The notes: generated from the letters alone by a model not told the origin. 64,000 bases of DNA from Whitmania pigra (GCA_021613335.1 JAJTWR010000231.1:2082501-2146500); one strand, 5' to 3'. Positions 25,175 to 55,889 are shown, counted from the first letter of the stretch. Program-made: numbers and translations.

Positions 25175-28100
25175 ATGTCTTCAAGTGTTAATGGTCAGTT
25201 TGTTAACGGATATCCTATCCTGTCTGCCTCTGTGATCCAAGGCCCTTCTGCTCCCCCAGAAGATCCAGAGCTCTTACCACCAAGTGCCATGGAGGCTCCG
25301 CCACCTTATTCCACCCTTCCGAACACGTCTACAGAATGTCACGGTACTCCAATCAGATCTGCATCTTCAAAAAAACTTTGTTACATGGATTTCATTCCAA
25401 AACTAATCAAAAAGAGGATATTTGGGAAAAACCAATATGAGTCATTCAGGTCCGTTCTCTCTCCGTAATTGAGTTTCTCACCAGCCACGCTTTCTTATGA
25501 AAGTAGTGATGAATGTATTATGAATATCTTAAAGTTATTGCAGGATTTATTTGAAAGTTTTTTATTGAGTGTCAAATGTAATATTTTAGGTTGTTTATTT
25601 ACATATGATCCATTCTCTTGCCTTAATATATATATTAATTGTATTAAAGACCTATTAAACTCATTAATTCTATGTGTACTTTGTGCCTTCAATTTTTATT
25701 TCTCGAAGAAAAGGTTCTTAGGCACTTAATACATTTAGAAATATGATAATATAAATATTTTGATGGTTTAACAGAAACATACAAAAAACATAACAGGACA
25801 ATTGTAATGTGTCATTCATTTATACTTCTTTCTCGATTGTATCTTATAAAACATTTGCTGTATTTTCACCACAGATGTTTTTCTCACGGTACCTTGTTGT
25901 TACTAATTATTTTTCAGTTGTTTTTGTTGTATTGTGCTTAACATAATTGCAGTAAATTGAGTGCACTTCATTCCATGGAGAACTGCATTATTTTATTTAC
26001 TATGTATTATACGTGCCTCATATTCCTTAACTTTCAACTACATTTTACAAATTAATGTGGTAGATTATGCATGCTATAAAATGACCTTGATGGTTTTATT
26101 TAATCTAATTAGTTTACCGAGGTGTCGTGCGAGCTTAAAAGTGATATTCTTTATTAAATAATGCTCTTGTACATCTATTGTAATTATTTTGTGAGTTACT
26201 TTCCTCATTTATGAAATTCATTGCATGGAAATGTGCATCTTGCTTAAAATGTTTGTCATTTGATAATTTCTTAATGCTGTCTGAAATTATGTTAATTTTT
26301 TTGATTTTAGTGCCCTAGTATTACGAGCCAATGCCTGGCTGGAAGAACATAACGACATCAACCTTCTGTCGTGCGAGACCATGACGTGGTTCAATGCACA
26401 AGAGAAGGATATTTTCTCCGATGACACGACATTCAAGAAGTTTTCCACCACTGTTCATTTGCGAGGTCTCAGGTGAGTTAATAAACTAATTGAATTTCTA
26501 ATTTTTTATACTCAAACCAGTTTTGATGCTCTTGAATCAATATTATTATTTTTTTCAATGTTATAGTTTCCCCCAAAATGATTTCTGCTTCATGTTACTA
26601 ATCACCATTTTGATGAGCAAATGCTGACAATATCCTTTTACTAAGGCATCAGCAATTATCACTGTCTCGTTTAAGTGACGCTCAGGGTATCATTGCTTGG
26701 CGAGTTACATTTGTACAACATTGACATGTAAAATTAATCGCATTGAATAAAGTTTAGCAAGCATAAGACCTGACTCCATTATGTTTTTATTTTGATTACT
26801 TCTATGACATTACATTAATTCTTATTTCTATTACTTGTATTAACAATACATTAGCTAATAATGTTTATGTTAATATCAGAATGTGCTGGCTCTACTGTTA
26901 TTCAATGCTCAGGCCCACGATGCATTTAAATTTTGTTATATCATGCCATTCAGTTAATATGTGTCACATCTGTTTAATGTTGTTATGTTTATATATTTAA
27001 TTAATGTTTAATGTTAGATTCTGGTATGAGAAGCTGGTCATACCAAGTGGTGTTAGAGAACATCAGGCTGCTGTCATAAAGTGCCAAATTTTCCCCATGA
27101 GACCGGTGGAGAACCTCACCCAACTTGTCAGTGAAATTAACAACTTCTTGTCTTCAAACTCCTGTGATGGTGGGTTTTACAGACAAGTCCAATCTGTTCA
27201 TAAATGATGATGATGATGACAATGCCTTCTAAGAGAATGGCAAATCTAGTAAGAGCTTTAATGCTAAGATGCATCACAAATAGGATTTAAATGGTCTTGC
27301 ATCGGTCATAATTAATGACTGTTTAGAATATTTGGCAGTCATTAAATCAAAAATGGTGTGACTCATCACGAACAGGGAGAATCATCGGCATCGAGACTGT
27401 GAGGGTGACTTGTTCAGAGGGAAATCTCAGCGTGGAGGAGACACATTGGAAGGAAGATCTGAACAGCTCTAGGGAGAATTTCTTTGCCATTAGAATCTTT
27501 ACTTTGTTGGGTCCAACTGTTGGACACGAAACAATTGGTGAGTGAGGCGGTCTCTACGTGTCATGTTGTTTTTCATTGCAGCACCAGTTGCATGACATAA
27601 CTATTGGATGCTCTGCAAATATTATTTTCCTCCAATTAAGTTGGAATGGTTGGCAAATGCTAGGATGCTAGGATGCTGTTTATATTGCCTCGTTATCTCC
27701 TGAGAAGCTGCAGATATCCGATATTAATTTCAATGATATGTTATCATTCCTAATGTCACTTGATGTCAAGTGATGCTATTATGAATTATTCTTCAATTTT
27801 AAACTGTTTTTAGCATTAATATGCCATGATAATTTGTACAGTAAGCATACCTTTTGTGCACTGAAATGTTTGCATTTCAGGATTTCATAGCTTATTTAGT
27901 TGATATTTTGTTCAATCGAGCTCATTATATACATCCATGTTGACACTCCAGGCTACCAGGACTTTGTACCTAGTCGAACAAACCGCAACAAAGACAACAG
28001 AGGATACGAATTGTTTGCCGACGTCATGGACAGGGCCTGTCGATGGGTTGCCAGGCAGCAAGGGGTTTCCTTCAAGAACATTCAGACCATACCTGTGAAG

Positions 28101-29802
28101 CTTAAAAAAAGTTTGTTTTATGAGCAATGCTGCAACCTCATCTGTTTGGCTTTAAATAAGTTTGTTTTAAACATTCTTTTGAACAAAGTTATACCGCATA
28201 TACAAAGTTATGTTTGTTTTAAACATTCTTTTGAACAAAGTTATACCGCATATACAAAGTTATGTTTGTTTTAACATTCTTTTGAACAAAGTTATACCGC
28301 ATATACAAAGTTATGTTTGTTTAAAACATTCTTTTGAACAAAGTTATACCGCATATACAAAGTTATGTTTGTTTTAAACATTCTTTTGAACAAAGTTATA
28401 CCGCATATACAAAGTTATGTTTGTTTTAAAACATTCTTTTGAACAAAGTTATACCGCATATACAAAGTTATGTTTGTTTTAAAACATTCTTTTGAACAAA
28501 GTTATACCGCATATACAAAGTTATGTTTGTTTTAAACATTCTTTTGAACAAAGTTATACCGCATATACAAAGTTATGTTTGTTTTAAACATTCTTTTGAA
28601 CAAAGTTATACCGCATATACAAAGTTATGTTTGTTTTAAACATTCTTTTGAACAAAGTTACACCGCTTTCGCACCGTGCGTCACACGTGTTTGACTTCAT
28701 TAAAGTGTGCTGTGATTTTTCCCATGGCTTTGTGTCGATTCCATATTTTGTTAGTCATGTCTTAGGTCTTTTAACACGAGGGAAACTAATTGATGTTGTG
28801 TTATTAAAGATTGTAACGACGATATGATTGCAGCTGGTGTGTCATCAGAGGAGAGATGTCATTACAAGGAACACGGTGGTCGAAGCACAAACTTCCTCAA
28901 CATTGTTCGAGCATATTTCGTCGTTGAAAGGGGTGAAAGAGCCTATCCTGCTCTGTCTCAGCCAGAGACAAGGCTCTCGTACAGGTTGTTGATGCTGTCA
29001 TGGCTACTTTGACACTTTAAATATATGCCTAGACAACTAAATAAATAAAGAGTTGAAATGAAGAATAGGATCTAAAATCAATTCAATAAATAGCTGTCAT
29101 GTAATCATTTGTGAGTGCCTTATGTGTCCATTTTGGACATATCAGTGTTATTTTATGTCAACATAATATCATATGAATATGCAGCAGCATATTTATTATT
29201 CAAAGTTTATGCCAATCTGACAACATCCTGGATGGCAACAATTAAGCTTCAGCATATTCAAAGCAAGCAGCCTGAATCAATAAGGATAACCTCATCACTG
29301 GATGAAATAATAATTTAAATAGAGTGATTTTCAAGACTTCAATGTAATGCTGTGATTAACTTATAAATGACTATTATGTGATATGTCGATGGCTTCTTAA
29401 ATGTTCTGATATTGAATACTAATTAACTCTGATTGAAATTTGTAGAACATTCAGACCTATTCCCATCGCTGCCATGAATTCTGATGCTTGCAAGTTTGAG
29501 GACATGAGGTCACTCATGGAAAGAGTCAACAGGTGGCTCCAAACAACAGGTGAAAAGCTGGTGCAATGTAATACTGTTGTCAAAACTTATGTTTTGCGTT
29601 TTCAATATTTCTAGGTGCCAAGGTTTTTTCAGTGGAAACAGTTGTTGTGCAAGCTGCAAGTCCTCTCGGCTCCGAAACCACGTGCATGCTGAAGAAGGAT
29701 GGAACGAGTCAGCTCGGCAGATATTTTTTCCACATCCGACTTTACCTCAATGGGGACTATGATGAAACGCCTGCTGCTGCTGCTCTTGTGAATGGAATTT
29801 GA
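25175..29802 (+). CDS. Unrecognised repeat-domain protein with PSAP and PPPY motifs (8 exons, 450 aa)
   Basis: Exons, all in phase: 25175-25449, 26311-26472, 27018-27169, 27376-27537, 27952-28110, 28834-28984, 29446-29549, 29615-29802; total 1353 nt. I do not recognise the family. The first 90 residues are proline-rich and carry PSAP (residues 24-27) and PPPY (42-45), the short motifs bound by TSG101 UEV and NEDD4-type WW domains. The remainder appears to be four divergent units of about 75-100 residues. Each starts with a helix-like segment (LVLRANAWLEEH; LVSEINNFLSS; VMDRACRWVARQQG; LMERVNRWLQTTG), continues with a strand-like segment (LLSCETMTW; IIGIETVRVTC; FKNIQTIPVK; VFSVETVVVQ) and a hydrophobic strand (TTVHLRGLRFWY; FFAIRIFTLLGP; FLNIVRAYFVVE; FFHIRLYLNGD). 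No signal peptide or membrane segment is seen, so it is probably cytosolic. Intron 5 contains a 52-bp minisatellite. Confidence 0.8.
28160..28665 (+). repeat. 52-bp minisatellite, nearly ten copies, in an intron
   Basis: The unit begins TTTGTTTTAAACATTC and includes TTTTGAACAAAG and TTATACCGCATATACAAAG. Copies are almost identical, differing mainly in one A more or less in the TTTTAAA part. The array begins about 50 bp after the donor of exon 5 of the surrounding gene and ends with a variant ACACCGC. Confidence 0.97.
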
Positions 29803-32620
29803 GGACATAAACTGATAATTATGATGGCAGTCAATGGCCAATTGAAATGAGAAAATGCTCTTCAGTCAATTTTTTTTATGAACTTAAAAAATTGATTGTT
29901 ATTTGATTTTATTATCCAGCCTCTGCTGCCATTGTTTTAAGTGAGGTGTAATTTTGCCCTTTTTGGTTGCATCAAAATTATGCATACATACATCAGCCCA
30001 GTTGCCTCAGAATCCCTTCCATTGATGATTATGATCATTGCTTACTTTATTTTTTTAATCTTGCTTCTTTTGACTATTATCATTTTATGTAAATCATGTG
30101 TCCATAATATTTTGATGAGAGCTTATACAGCAAATGTTGTTACAATATAACAAAGACTTGTCCCATTGAGCCAGCTCAATTTGTATTGGGTTGCGACCAA
30201 AGCGACTTTCATAAGGCGAGACAATTTCACTGGGATTCCATACTTGGGATCCTTTTATTTTGCCTATTTCAGTTGATAGCATCAGCATGTTTGATTTGCC
30301 TGCACGTGTTCAGGAAGATAATCATTTACCATTAGCCTTACTTGTTGATAATTCTGCGCTTGCTGGGTAGTAACTGACTATTCCATTTTGCACTTTAATA
30401 ACAAGGAATAAAATATTTTCTGGTGATGTGTTAGTTCTACATAGTCTACGAGAAACTAATCAAAAACAGAAATCGAGTCACATTTCAGAGGGATTCAAAT
30501 CTTTTATTTCTTCTCTTGATGTTAACTTTCGTTTTGAAAACATCACATGTGGCACAAACAAAGGCATGAAATAACAGAACCTTGTCTCATTTCAAATAAA
30601 AATAGCTAGAGCTTCTGCCAAACTTAACATCTTGTTAACTCAAAAATTCAAGATCACAAATGTTATGAAACATTCCAGAATATCGAGAACCAAGAATTGT
30701 TGAATGAGGTTAATATGCGATCGGAACAGTTGTTAAAAGGACATAATGCAATTGTGAATATGCCAACGCCTTCAATAAAGTCATTCACTGCCACCTTTTT
30801 CCATCAACACCACATGTGACCTCTGTAATGCTTATCAAATCTTGCAATTACTTTCAAATTAATGTCTATTTTCCCAATTTATTCAAAGTTGGAGAAGTTT
30901 TGAAATGTTTCCAAAATGAGGGGAAGAGAATATCTATGACCAATTTGATATCATAAAAACTTTGTACTTATGAGGAATTCTTATTATGAACTTGGTTCAA
31001 AAAAAAAAATAATAATGCAAATAAAATATACCCAGAATAAAGAAACATGACACTAATAATAATTATAAAGGAGGTGACCATAAATTAAATAAAAAATAAT
31101 GAGACCCCAGAAAGTTAATGATGGTATAATTTTTGTAATGCCAGATGAACACCTTAATGAGATGATATAAAATGTAAAGTTCTCAGCAGAACATGGTTCA
31201 CCACAAAACAAAATTAAATAACCACCTCAATAATTAACAACCCAATCTCAATAATAACCCCCATGTCACCAATAATAAAATAATAATTATGATGAAATGC
31301 ATGTAATAATATCAGGAAGCCCCTACTAACAAAATTGTAATAAAATAATGAATGATGCTGCAAACACATGAGTTTTGTGTGGGTGGTCGAAATATGTGAT
31401 GTGAGTGACAAACGAAATGATGAATACGTGATGATATAGTTAACAAATGAACATGTGAATATGTGTTTGAATGAATGTATGCATGAAGCGATGAGTGAAT
31501 GTATCGAGACATCAGATGAGTATGGCACCCATAGCCAGTGTTCTGATCCTCTACCAGGATGTTATTCCTACATTCATTCATCTCATCTCTAATCACATTT
31601 GTCAAAACAGCCCTCCTAGCATCCAGACATTCACTCGCAGACCAATCACCAAATACTAGCAAGGCTGTTCTGAATCTCCCATCATAAGGACATGAACACC
31701 ACCAAGTACATCCTTCCACAATTCAACACCGCATGCCATCATCTCATATTGCAATCATAATCTGACATCATCATTATAGCACCGACAGTGCAAATACATG
31801 CATATATACATTTGAGCCATTCACCACCATTAACAACAATCTCATCATACAAAACTTCAAAACAACCACCATATCTTGTGAGAGCTGCCACTTTTGACAA
31901 CTTCATTAAAGACAAGTCACTCAGAAGAATAGCACGACTAATAATAACGACAACGGTCATACAATAACGAAAGGTGGACGTTAAATGACAGAAGTATGAT
32001 GATGATAATAATAATATGAAACAAAGATTAAAGCACTCAACCAATTTCCACTGTTGCTCTCCTCACAGCAAGACTTCATTCATATCTTTTGACCACAACA
32101 AATGCTTTTATATACACACATTTAACATCTTCATGCATCCACACGTAAACCATTCATCGCAGTGACAAAGAATGGCATCGACATTAACTTCTGGTTCGCT
32201 TGTGATTGTTGAAGACGTCACCAGCTTCACTGCCAATATCGTATCGGTCGTCACGCACCACATCTATTTACATCTCTCTGTCATAAAAAGAATGTCGACG
32301 TTATAATAAAGGACAATAGCAAGATCATACTGACGATGATATTATTTATGAAATTACTGCAAAGACATGTCCCTCTCACGACAAGCATCGCGAAGAAGAC
32401 GGTCCAGTGGCCTTACAATGGAATTGATACTGTTAATATTACGACAATAACATTCATAATCATACTTCTGATGGTGTTTTAGCCAAAATAAAATTAAGAC
32501 CTTCGGTCACTCCGCAAAAAAAAAAACAACAAAATTCAACAGGCAAGCAATAGAAGGAGGGAGGAGCAGAGCTGTCTTCCACATGGCAAACATTAACCAG
32601 TAAACTCATCATAACGACCA
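29803..32620. other. Non-coding region between two convergent genes
   Basis: Contains the 3' ends of the plus-strand PSAP/PPPY gene and of minus-strand DDX6. No exon-like sequence was seen. The minus-strand open frames near 31.2-32.0 kb consist of ATG/CAT-rich simple sequence and lack conserved character. A possible polyadenylation signal AATAAA for the plus-strand gene lies near 30407. Confidence 0.45.
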
Positions 32621-35269
<2,649 letters not shown>

Positions 35270-38200
35270 GCTGTTAAATTGCTGAGGCATTCAGAACAGC
35301 TCAGAAATGTACAGTAGAGTCAATTGTTATAAAGTACGTTTGAAAATCTTCGCAGCAGGATAGATGTTCAATGTGTACAGTGTCTTATCTTTCTTCTGAA
35401 CTTTTAATGATTTAAGCAGATTAAGGATGACTTCAAGGAAGGGAACTGACACGCGGTAAAAAATGAGGAAAATATGGAAAGTGAAGTTTTGACGATCTAT
35501 CAAACTACTTCCTCAGTTAGATGTGCTTGAGGAAACTTCTCTCTGCAATGAAAAGACAATGAATATGCATCCAACATGAAAGGGAAATATTATCATGCTC
35601 ATAAAAAAAATCAAATAGCTGTTAAATTCAAATAATGTTAAATTGTATGTAAATGCCATAATATATTTGAACTATTATAATTAACAATTTTTGACATTAT
35701 GAAATTTACAATAAACAGAAATATTTGGACATTAAATATAAGCTCATTACATTCAGGTTATTTGAATTGATATGGTTATACAGTAAACTAGTACATTTAT
35801 AAGCTTTTTAATACTTGGATGTAATGCTAAGAAGTTTCCAATCATGCAAGCATAAGATTAAGCAGCACAGCCTCCAAACTAACAAAGGCTAACAAGCTCA
35901 TAACACTGTCTGTATCATACTAAATTCTCACATTTTTCATACATGACATAACAGTAATATTCATGAAGTATGTCATTCTAACAAAAGACACTTTGAAATT
36001 AAGAGTTACTTAAAATTCCTCAGCCACAAAATTCAGCTGGTGCATTCGACACTGAAAGTATAGGGAAAGATGCCCTAAATTGCGCATTAGACAAAATAGA
36101 AAAACTACAAGGGCACGAAATTTATTCATACTTGACATTTTTACAAAAATTGCAAGAGGTCATTATTCCTAAACAGGCTTCTCAATGTCATTAATTGAAC
36201 CATGCTTGAGACAAAGCCTAACTACTCACAAAAATTAAATGTCTAACCGAATAAAGAGTATGAATTACAATAACACCGGGGAACGCAGAAAAATAAACCA
36301 AACAAAGTCAATGAATGCCGTATTCTATATCGAGTTTCGGAGGCCTTTCAGCTATTCGAGATAATAGTCCAAAAACAAAGCTTGCTCCAAATTACAAATA
36401 TAAACCTATTAGATTTATGGCATTTAGAAAGTTACTAACAAGAAAATATACCTGAGACGTGAGGAAATTCAATACTCTAAATTATTGATGCGTTGGTACG
36501 GCGAACGTGTTTTCTCCCATGGAAAACCTAACACAAGGAATTGTATCGCTGAACGACTTAATGCAACCAAACTCAATTCAATAAAAATCAATTGAACAGC
36601 CAAGACTCTGACAAAATGGCCAAAAATGGCATCGAAAATGCTAATAGAATCGGGGGTGAGCGAAAGAAACTAAATATTAACGCATTCTGCTTTCTGAAAA
36701 TAAAACATTTATAAAAAAAATGCAACAACATTAATTTATGAATTTTAATTTGACAAAAATAAATATTATTTTTTTATTGATATACTATTCGATATTTCGA
36801 CATAAAAGTAAAACTAATTTTTATACTAGAATCTTTTGTGCCTTTCAAATTTAGTGTTTAGAGTATTTATTAATTTCAAAATCATTCAGTGCAATAATAA
36901 CTTTCATGCTCAATGTTCATGGTTGATGTTATGTAATTTTTTTTAAAGTATTATATGCAGTTAGATTAATAAACTCCAAGAACAAAAAAAAAGGTCAATG
37001 TTCTGTAAAACGGGCAAACATAAAAGCATTTAATACCAATGACATTTCAGCTTTTTCCAGAGGACGTCATTTCATGATATGACCTTTTTTTGGGTCTGGT
37101 CTAAAGTCCGGGAGATGGGGGCGCTCCCCCAAAGCACAAGTTCACGAGACGAGTTTTTTATTTTGGCTTGTAAGGGGTGAAGGGCTCTCTAATCCTCAAA
37201 GTTTGTCCCTGTTTAACGCAAGTCTAATTTAATCAACATCTCTGATTCAAATTAACGACTGCGTTAAATTGCTAGCGGAAGGAAATTATGTGTCATCTAC
37301 TAGCAAAGAGCTAAACTTTAAAAGAGAGAAATTAAGTTCTGCGATGCGGGGTTGCCTTAAGTATCGTTAATGTAAACCAGATAGAGTGAATTCCAAAGCG
37401 TTCCGTTGTGGAACTCGCTAGTAACGGAATTAGAAGTCAGTCTGCCAGAACTCCTATAGGTTTTACTCGACGTTATGAAATTGATGTTAACTTACATTTG
37501 CTCTTTGACTTCAGCAAATGTCACTTCTTGACATTTGACAAAAGTCTTGAATTATTATTTCATTCTTTTGGTCTATTGCACCAATTCAATATTATGCAAT
37601 AAAAAAAAAAAACATTTATCTTACAAATACTTTGAGAGGCTTTAAAAAAAATAGGTTTGGTTTGGAATGGCCTTTCATTTAATTTCACGTGTAGTGATTA
37701 AGCTGATAATAATCCGTAAAATAAAACAATGGTGTTAAATTTTCTTCAGTGTTCTTAATCACATCGAAAACACTTTCACTTGACACGACTTATAATTGGC
37801 CACAATAAACTTATAAGCCATTCAGTGCTGTACAAATGCGCTTTTGAACTCGAATCAACGTAAAGGCCAACAAAGCTTGACTAGAAATTCCCATCCATGG
37901 AGAAAATTAAGCAAAAAAGTCAGAAGTTTGACATTTCAAAAATTCCAAATGGCATTAATATAAACATAAAGCTTACTCGAAAACACCTGATTTGAAATAT
38001 GCCATATGAAAGTTTGGTGAAAAGTTCTGCTAAGACGACCGAAATTTCTTTATCAGAAGAACGCAAATAGGAAAAGCAATCAGTCAGTTCAGATCACACT
38101 ATCAAATGTAGAGATTTACAAAATATTTATAATAGAGTAAATAACTGCGAGAAACTACTTTCAAACATCTGCCAAATTGTTTCGGACCAACCAAAAGACG

Positions 38201-38977
38201 TGCTAGAAAATGCGAAAAATATATCAAACTAATTGGAAGATCGACGATTGGCTCGTCAAATTCACGATGCAAACCCTGTCATCTATGCGATCAATTTCAC
38301 AAAGCTACACTCAACCGATAAAACACAGAAGCTTCCTTTAGAAGCATATATTAGCAGTTTATTCATAATTTTTAGAATTTCGTAGTTTAAAATAAAAACG
38401 TCGCATGAAATAAAAAGCTTTGATATTCAAACATTTTTTTTACAGGATAACGAAGTTAAATCAATGTTGTACAGAACGATGCTTGGTCAATATTTACTGA
38501 AAGGATTGAATCAAATCCCGCTCTCCGCACACCATTTTTCCACATAATTACTCTTATACTAGAGTGAGAAACGGGTCCAAATACGGCAATAGCTAGTATG
38601 AGATTTTGTACGCAACAAGGAATGCTGACACAGCTTGCGAAATTGAAAATATTTATCTAATAATGATTACGTTTTAAATAAATTTAAAATCAGAGTAGAA
38701 AGCCAAATAGCCGCAAATGAATATTTGTAAAATGTGACACCTCACAATATCGATAAAAGAGCACTACAAACAGTAGTGTCAAATGTTATTATTATGACCA
38801 TCTCAAAATATTAAGACACAAATCAGTTATAAGCTCATCAGAATAAAGTTGTAAGGTAAGGGGCGTGATCTTTCAAAGGATTTGCACTCTTGCTGGTTTG
38901 AGAAGTCAGGAAAGAAGGCTCCCGTACAAAAAATAAGCCCGCGAGATAAAGAAGGAATCCAAAGAAGGAAACAAAGG
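35270..38977. other. Intergenic region between DDX6 and the channel gene
   Basis: No convincing exon was seen. It includes the DDX6 5' flank (35.27-36.7 kb), a dispersed repeat copy near 37.05 kb and the 3' flank of the channel gene. Confidence 0.45.
37045..37115. repeat. Dispersed repeat, copy 2
   Basis: TTTCAGCTTTTTCCA followed by GACCTTTTTTTGGGTCTGGTC and AAAGTCCG; compare 16925-17080 and 55890-55975. Confidence 0.5.
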
Positions 38978-52856
<13,879 letters not shown>

Positions 52857-52999
52857 CCTGGAGGCAGCAGATCATTTATTTCCAACGAGGAAATGTTTCT
52901 CTTTGCAAATGCTCTCTTCTTCAACTGGCAATGAGTTATTAACTCAACTGACACCAAAACCAAGATTTGTATGCTTTCAACGATCTTAACGAGAGATTT

Positions 53000-53779
53000 C
53001 AGTCATGTTTACCTGTTTTAAGAATTCAAAGTAGTAGCATCAAAAACCTATTTATTATTAACAATTATTAATTACAGAACTTGTATACTAATATGGGTTG
53101 GAAAAGTTTTGAAAAGAATATTGCTTAATTATAATTACAGTTTGGTTGGCAACATGTTACAGCGTTTCAGTTAATTCAGTTAATGATATTGCTGTGATAT
53201 TTAATTTGAAAATTTTATTTTGCCTAGAATTGTTCATTAGTCGCATTATGTTAAACTATTAATATTGATTACAATTATTATTTTGCTGAAAATAATGTAA
53301 TTTGGCATTTTAACAATAGATAACTAAGAGATTCAATTGAATCAAGATATTCGTGCAATTCCCGCAATGGTCATGGTTCCTGACTTGGGAGTAGTTTTAA
53401 ATGATGACTCGAACTTTTCAAAGCTTATCTTTAGTAAAAATACTAAACCAGGCAAATAAAATGTTATAAATTTCAATTATATCTTGGAGAATGCACTTTG
53501 TGACACTATACAAATCACTCGTCAGGTATCAATTTGAATGAGTTCAAGTAAATAATCCGTACAGGAAAGCATTGACCGATGCAGTAGCGAAGGCACACAC
53601 GGGCGAATTACTTTTCTAGTGAGGCTTGCAGAAGTCCGGTGAATGACGACAGACTTAAAATCGTAAAGTTACTATCATCGGAATATAGAAAAAAAGTAGA
53701 CATAATTTAGGTTTAAATAGGGTTTGTATTTGCCCTTATTTTTAGCCGATCTGTTGAAAGTCTTGTGTATCCTAATTGC
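53000..53779. other. 5' flank of the channel gene, no gene seen
   Basis: AT-rich sequence upstream of the signal-peptide exon (minus strand). The promoter and any untranslated leader should be here, but no motif is strong enough to call. Confidence 0.35.
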
Positions 53780-53950
53780 GTGCAGGTTGGTCGAATAGGT
53801 TTCGTGCCTGCATACGATGGTAATGGTAAAGTCGTGATGTGTCGTGTTCGAAACCCAGCCTGCACTGCCACAAGATCCCTTGGGAAGGAGCGCTACATAA
53901 ATGGTTACAAAATGCACCTCTGACGCTACGCATATGGTATATACAAATGA
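53780..53950 (+). mobile_element. tRNA-derived SINE-like element, family 2, copy 2
   Basis: GCAGGTTGGTCGAATAGGT, a box-B-like GTTCGAAACCC (53846-53856), CAGCCTGCACTGCCACAA and TATACAAATGAAGTA follow the same order as at 21725-21895. A family 1 SINE fragment follows directly. Confidence 0.6.
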
Positions 53951-53973
53951 AGTACGATTACTAATACTAATAG

Positions 53974-54045
53974 TGCGCCCGCTTTGCCTAACGGTTAAGG
54001 CTGCGCCTCTCACGATGGCAGCACGGGATTCTTTGGGCACCAAAA
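53974..54045 (+). mobile_element. tRNA-derived SINE, family 1, 5' fragment
   Basis: GCCTAACGGTTAAGGCTGCG and CCTCTCACGATGGCAGC match the complete copy at 58943. The sequence then diverges after GGGATTC. Confidence 0.65.
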
Positions 54046-54467
54046 CTTCGATAATCCGCAGTGGATACATAATTTTACTTTACCTTCAAACTATTACATA
54101 GAAGAAATTTTATGAGAACAAACGAAAAAAAATAAACATGACAGCATAAAATCTAGGGTAGGAAAGTTCATGTAGAGGTCAGCCCCTAGTGAAAAGTTTC
54201 TATATTTTCAATAAATTAACTTGACATTAAACCTTGTCGTAAGTTGTCTTTGTCCTCTGAGTGACTTTTTCATTTTGTTTAAGACATGAATTACTGAATG
54301 CTATTTATTATTTTCTAATAACAATGTTTACTAATAATAATACTTTTATTATATATATTACTGCGTTTTACCTGAGACAAATAAATTTGACCATTAAACA
54401 ATTAATTAAGCAGTCTGGCCAATGAGAAATGATAAATTAGTAATGTACTTTTTCTTAACACATTGGT

Positions 54468-54562
54468 ACAAGGTACTTGTACCTGTACTCGGACCTGAGT
54501 ACCTGTACCTACACTTGATTGAACCTCGAGTACTTGTACTTGAGATTTGAGTACTCGGCTCC
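54468..54562. repeat. Imperfect tandem GTACCTGTACTT-type repeat
   Basis: About 95 bp built from variants of (G)TACCTGTAC, GTACTTGTACTTGAG and GAGTACTCG. The units are palindromic (GTAC core). Origin unknown. Confidence 0.6.
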
Positions 54563-55889
54563 ATGCCTAGATGAAGTCACTTTGTCCAAAATAGATATGG
54601 TGACCAGACTATAAAACAGGGAATCATATCTAAAAACTTTTTAAACTATCTACACATGTCACTCACAAGGACATTATTTGAAAATTCTTTAATTAATTTC
54701 GTTAATAGATTTATACAAGACTGAATTAACCCTCCATACAAAGTTTTGAATTAACCCAAATGTCTGAATTTATGTTGTTGGTAAATGAGTTTTATGAAAA
54801 GGAGGTTTAACCTTTCATTTCAGTTCTAGGCATAGGCATGTGACGTTTCGCAAGAGTTTTTAATACCAGCAATTAATATATATTAATATTACTAATATAA
54901 ATATAAATACTAATAAATATTGAAATAGATATTGTTATTATACAATAGATATATTTTTAAGTATAATAATATTATTATATTACATTATAAACATTAATAG
55001 TTTTATAGTTATAAAAATAATATAAATTAAGCTACTTATAGAGAACAGATTTGGCTGTTTCGTCATAAGTTGTAAACATCGTATCACTTTATGATATTTG
55101 GTCAACTTTAGTTTCAAACTCTCTTTTATCTACCTGGACACTCACATTTAAGCCGTTAATTAATTCAAATAAACTTAAGTACTTTAAGTAAAATTAACTC
55201 CAAATTTCAGAATTTATAAATATTTACTACTGGTTTTATTACACTTTCTCGTTTTAAGTAAAACTTTTGTTTTAAATTGTTCAAAAAAATTAAAGGTGAA
55301 CATATTCTTCTGCATGCTAGTAATGTTTTCAAATGTAGTTAATAATGTTTCATGTAGGAACTTTAAATTGCTAACTACAATATCTGTAATCAAAAAATTC
55401 GAAACAAATAAAATCACTTAATTTAAACATAAAAATTGCTATTTTATAGCTGTTCTTTATTATTATCACCCTGCCAACTGACGATAAATAATTATAAAAT
55501 TACAAATGTGTCAATAATAATAAATACACACATTAACGAAGTTGCTCAGTTCGAAAATGCAATTGGTATAAACTTTAGGAAATTGAAGTAATAATTTTCA
55601 AATGAAATAATAGTTAATATTTGCTACATTCGATAATAATTTTAGTCTTAAAATTTTATGGCAACAATTGTTAACGAAAAGGTCATCAGAATGTCAAAAG
55701 GTAGGAATGATGGATGGCGGGATAGCGTGCTGAAGTCAGCCAGTGCAATTTTGTACACCGATGGACCAGTTTTGTTCGTATTGGAAGTGCATTTTCTACA
55801 TTTATTTAATTAGAAATTAACTAGATTCCGTTTTAATTCATATCATTAATAAAACACTTGATAACCAAGGACGTTATTTAAACTTTTGC

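Noticed and set aside
31214..32044. Minus-strand frames of 100-135 residues rich in His, Ser and Tyr
   Set aside because: Simple-sequence bias (CAT, ATT words), frames overlap each other and show no recognisable motifs.
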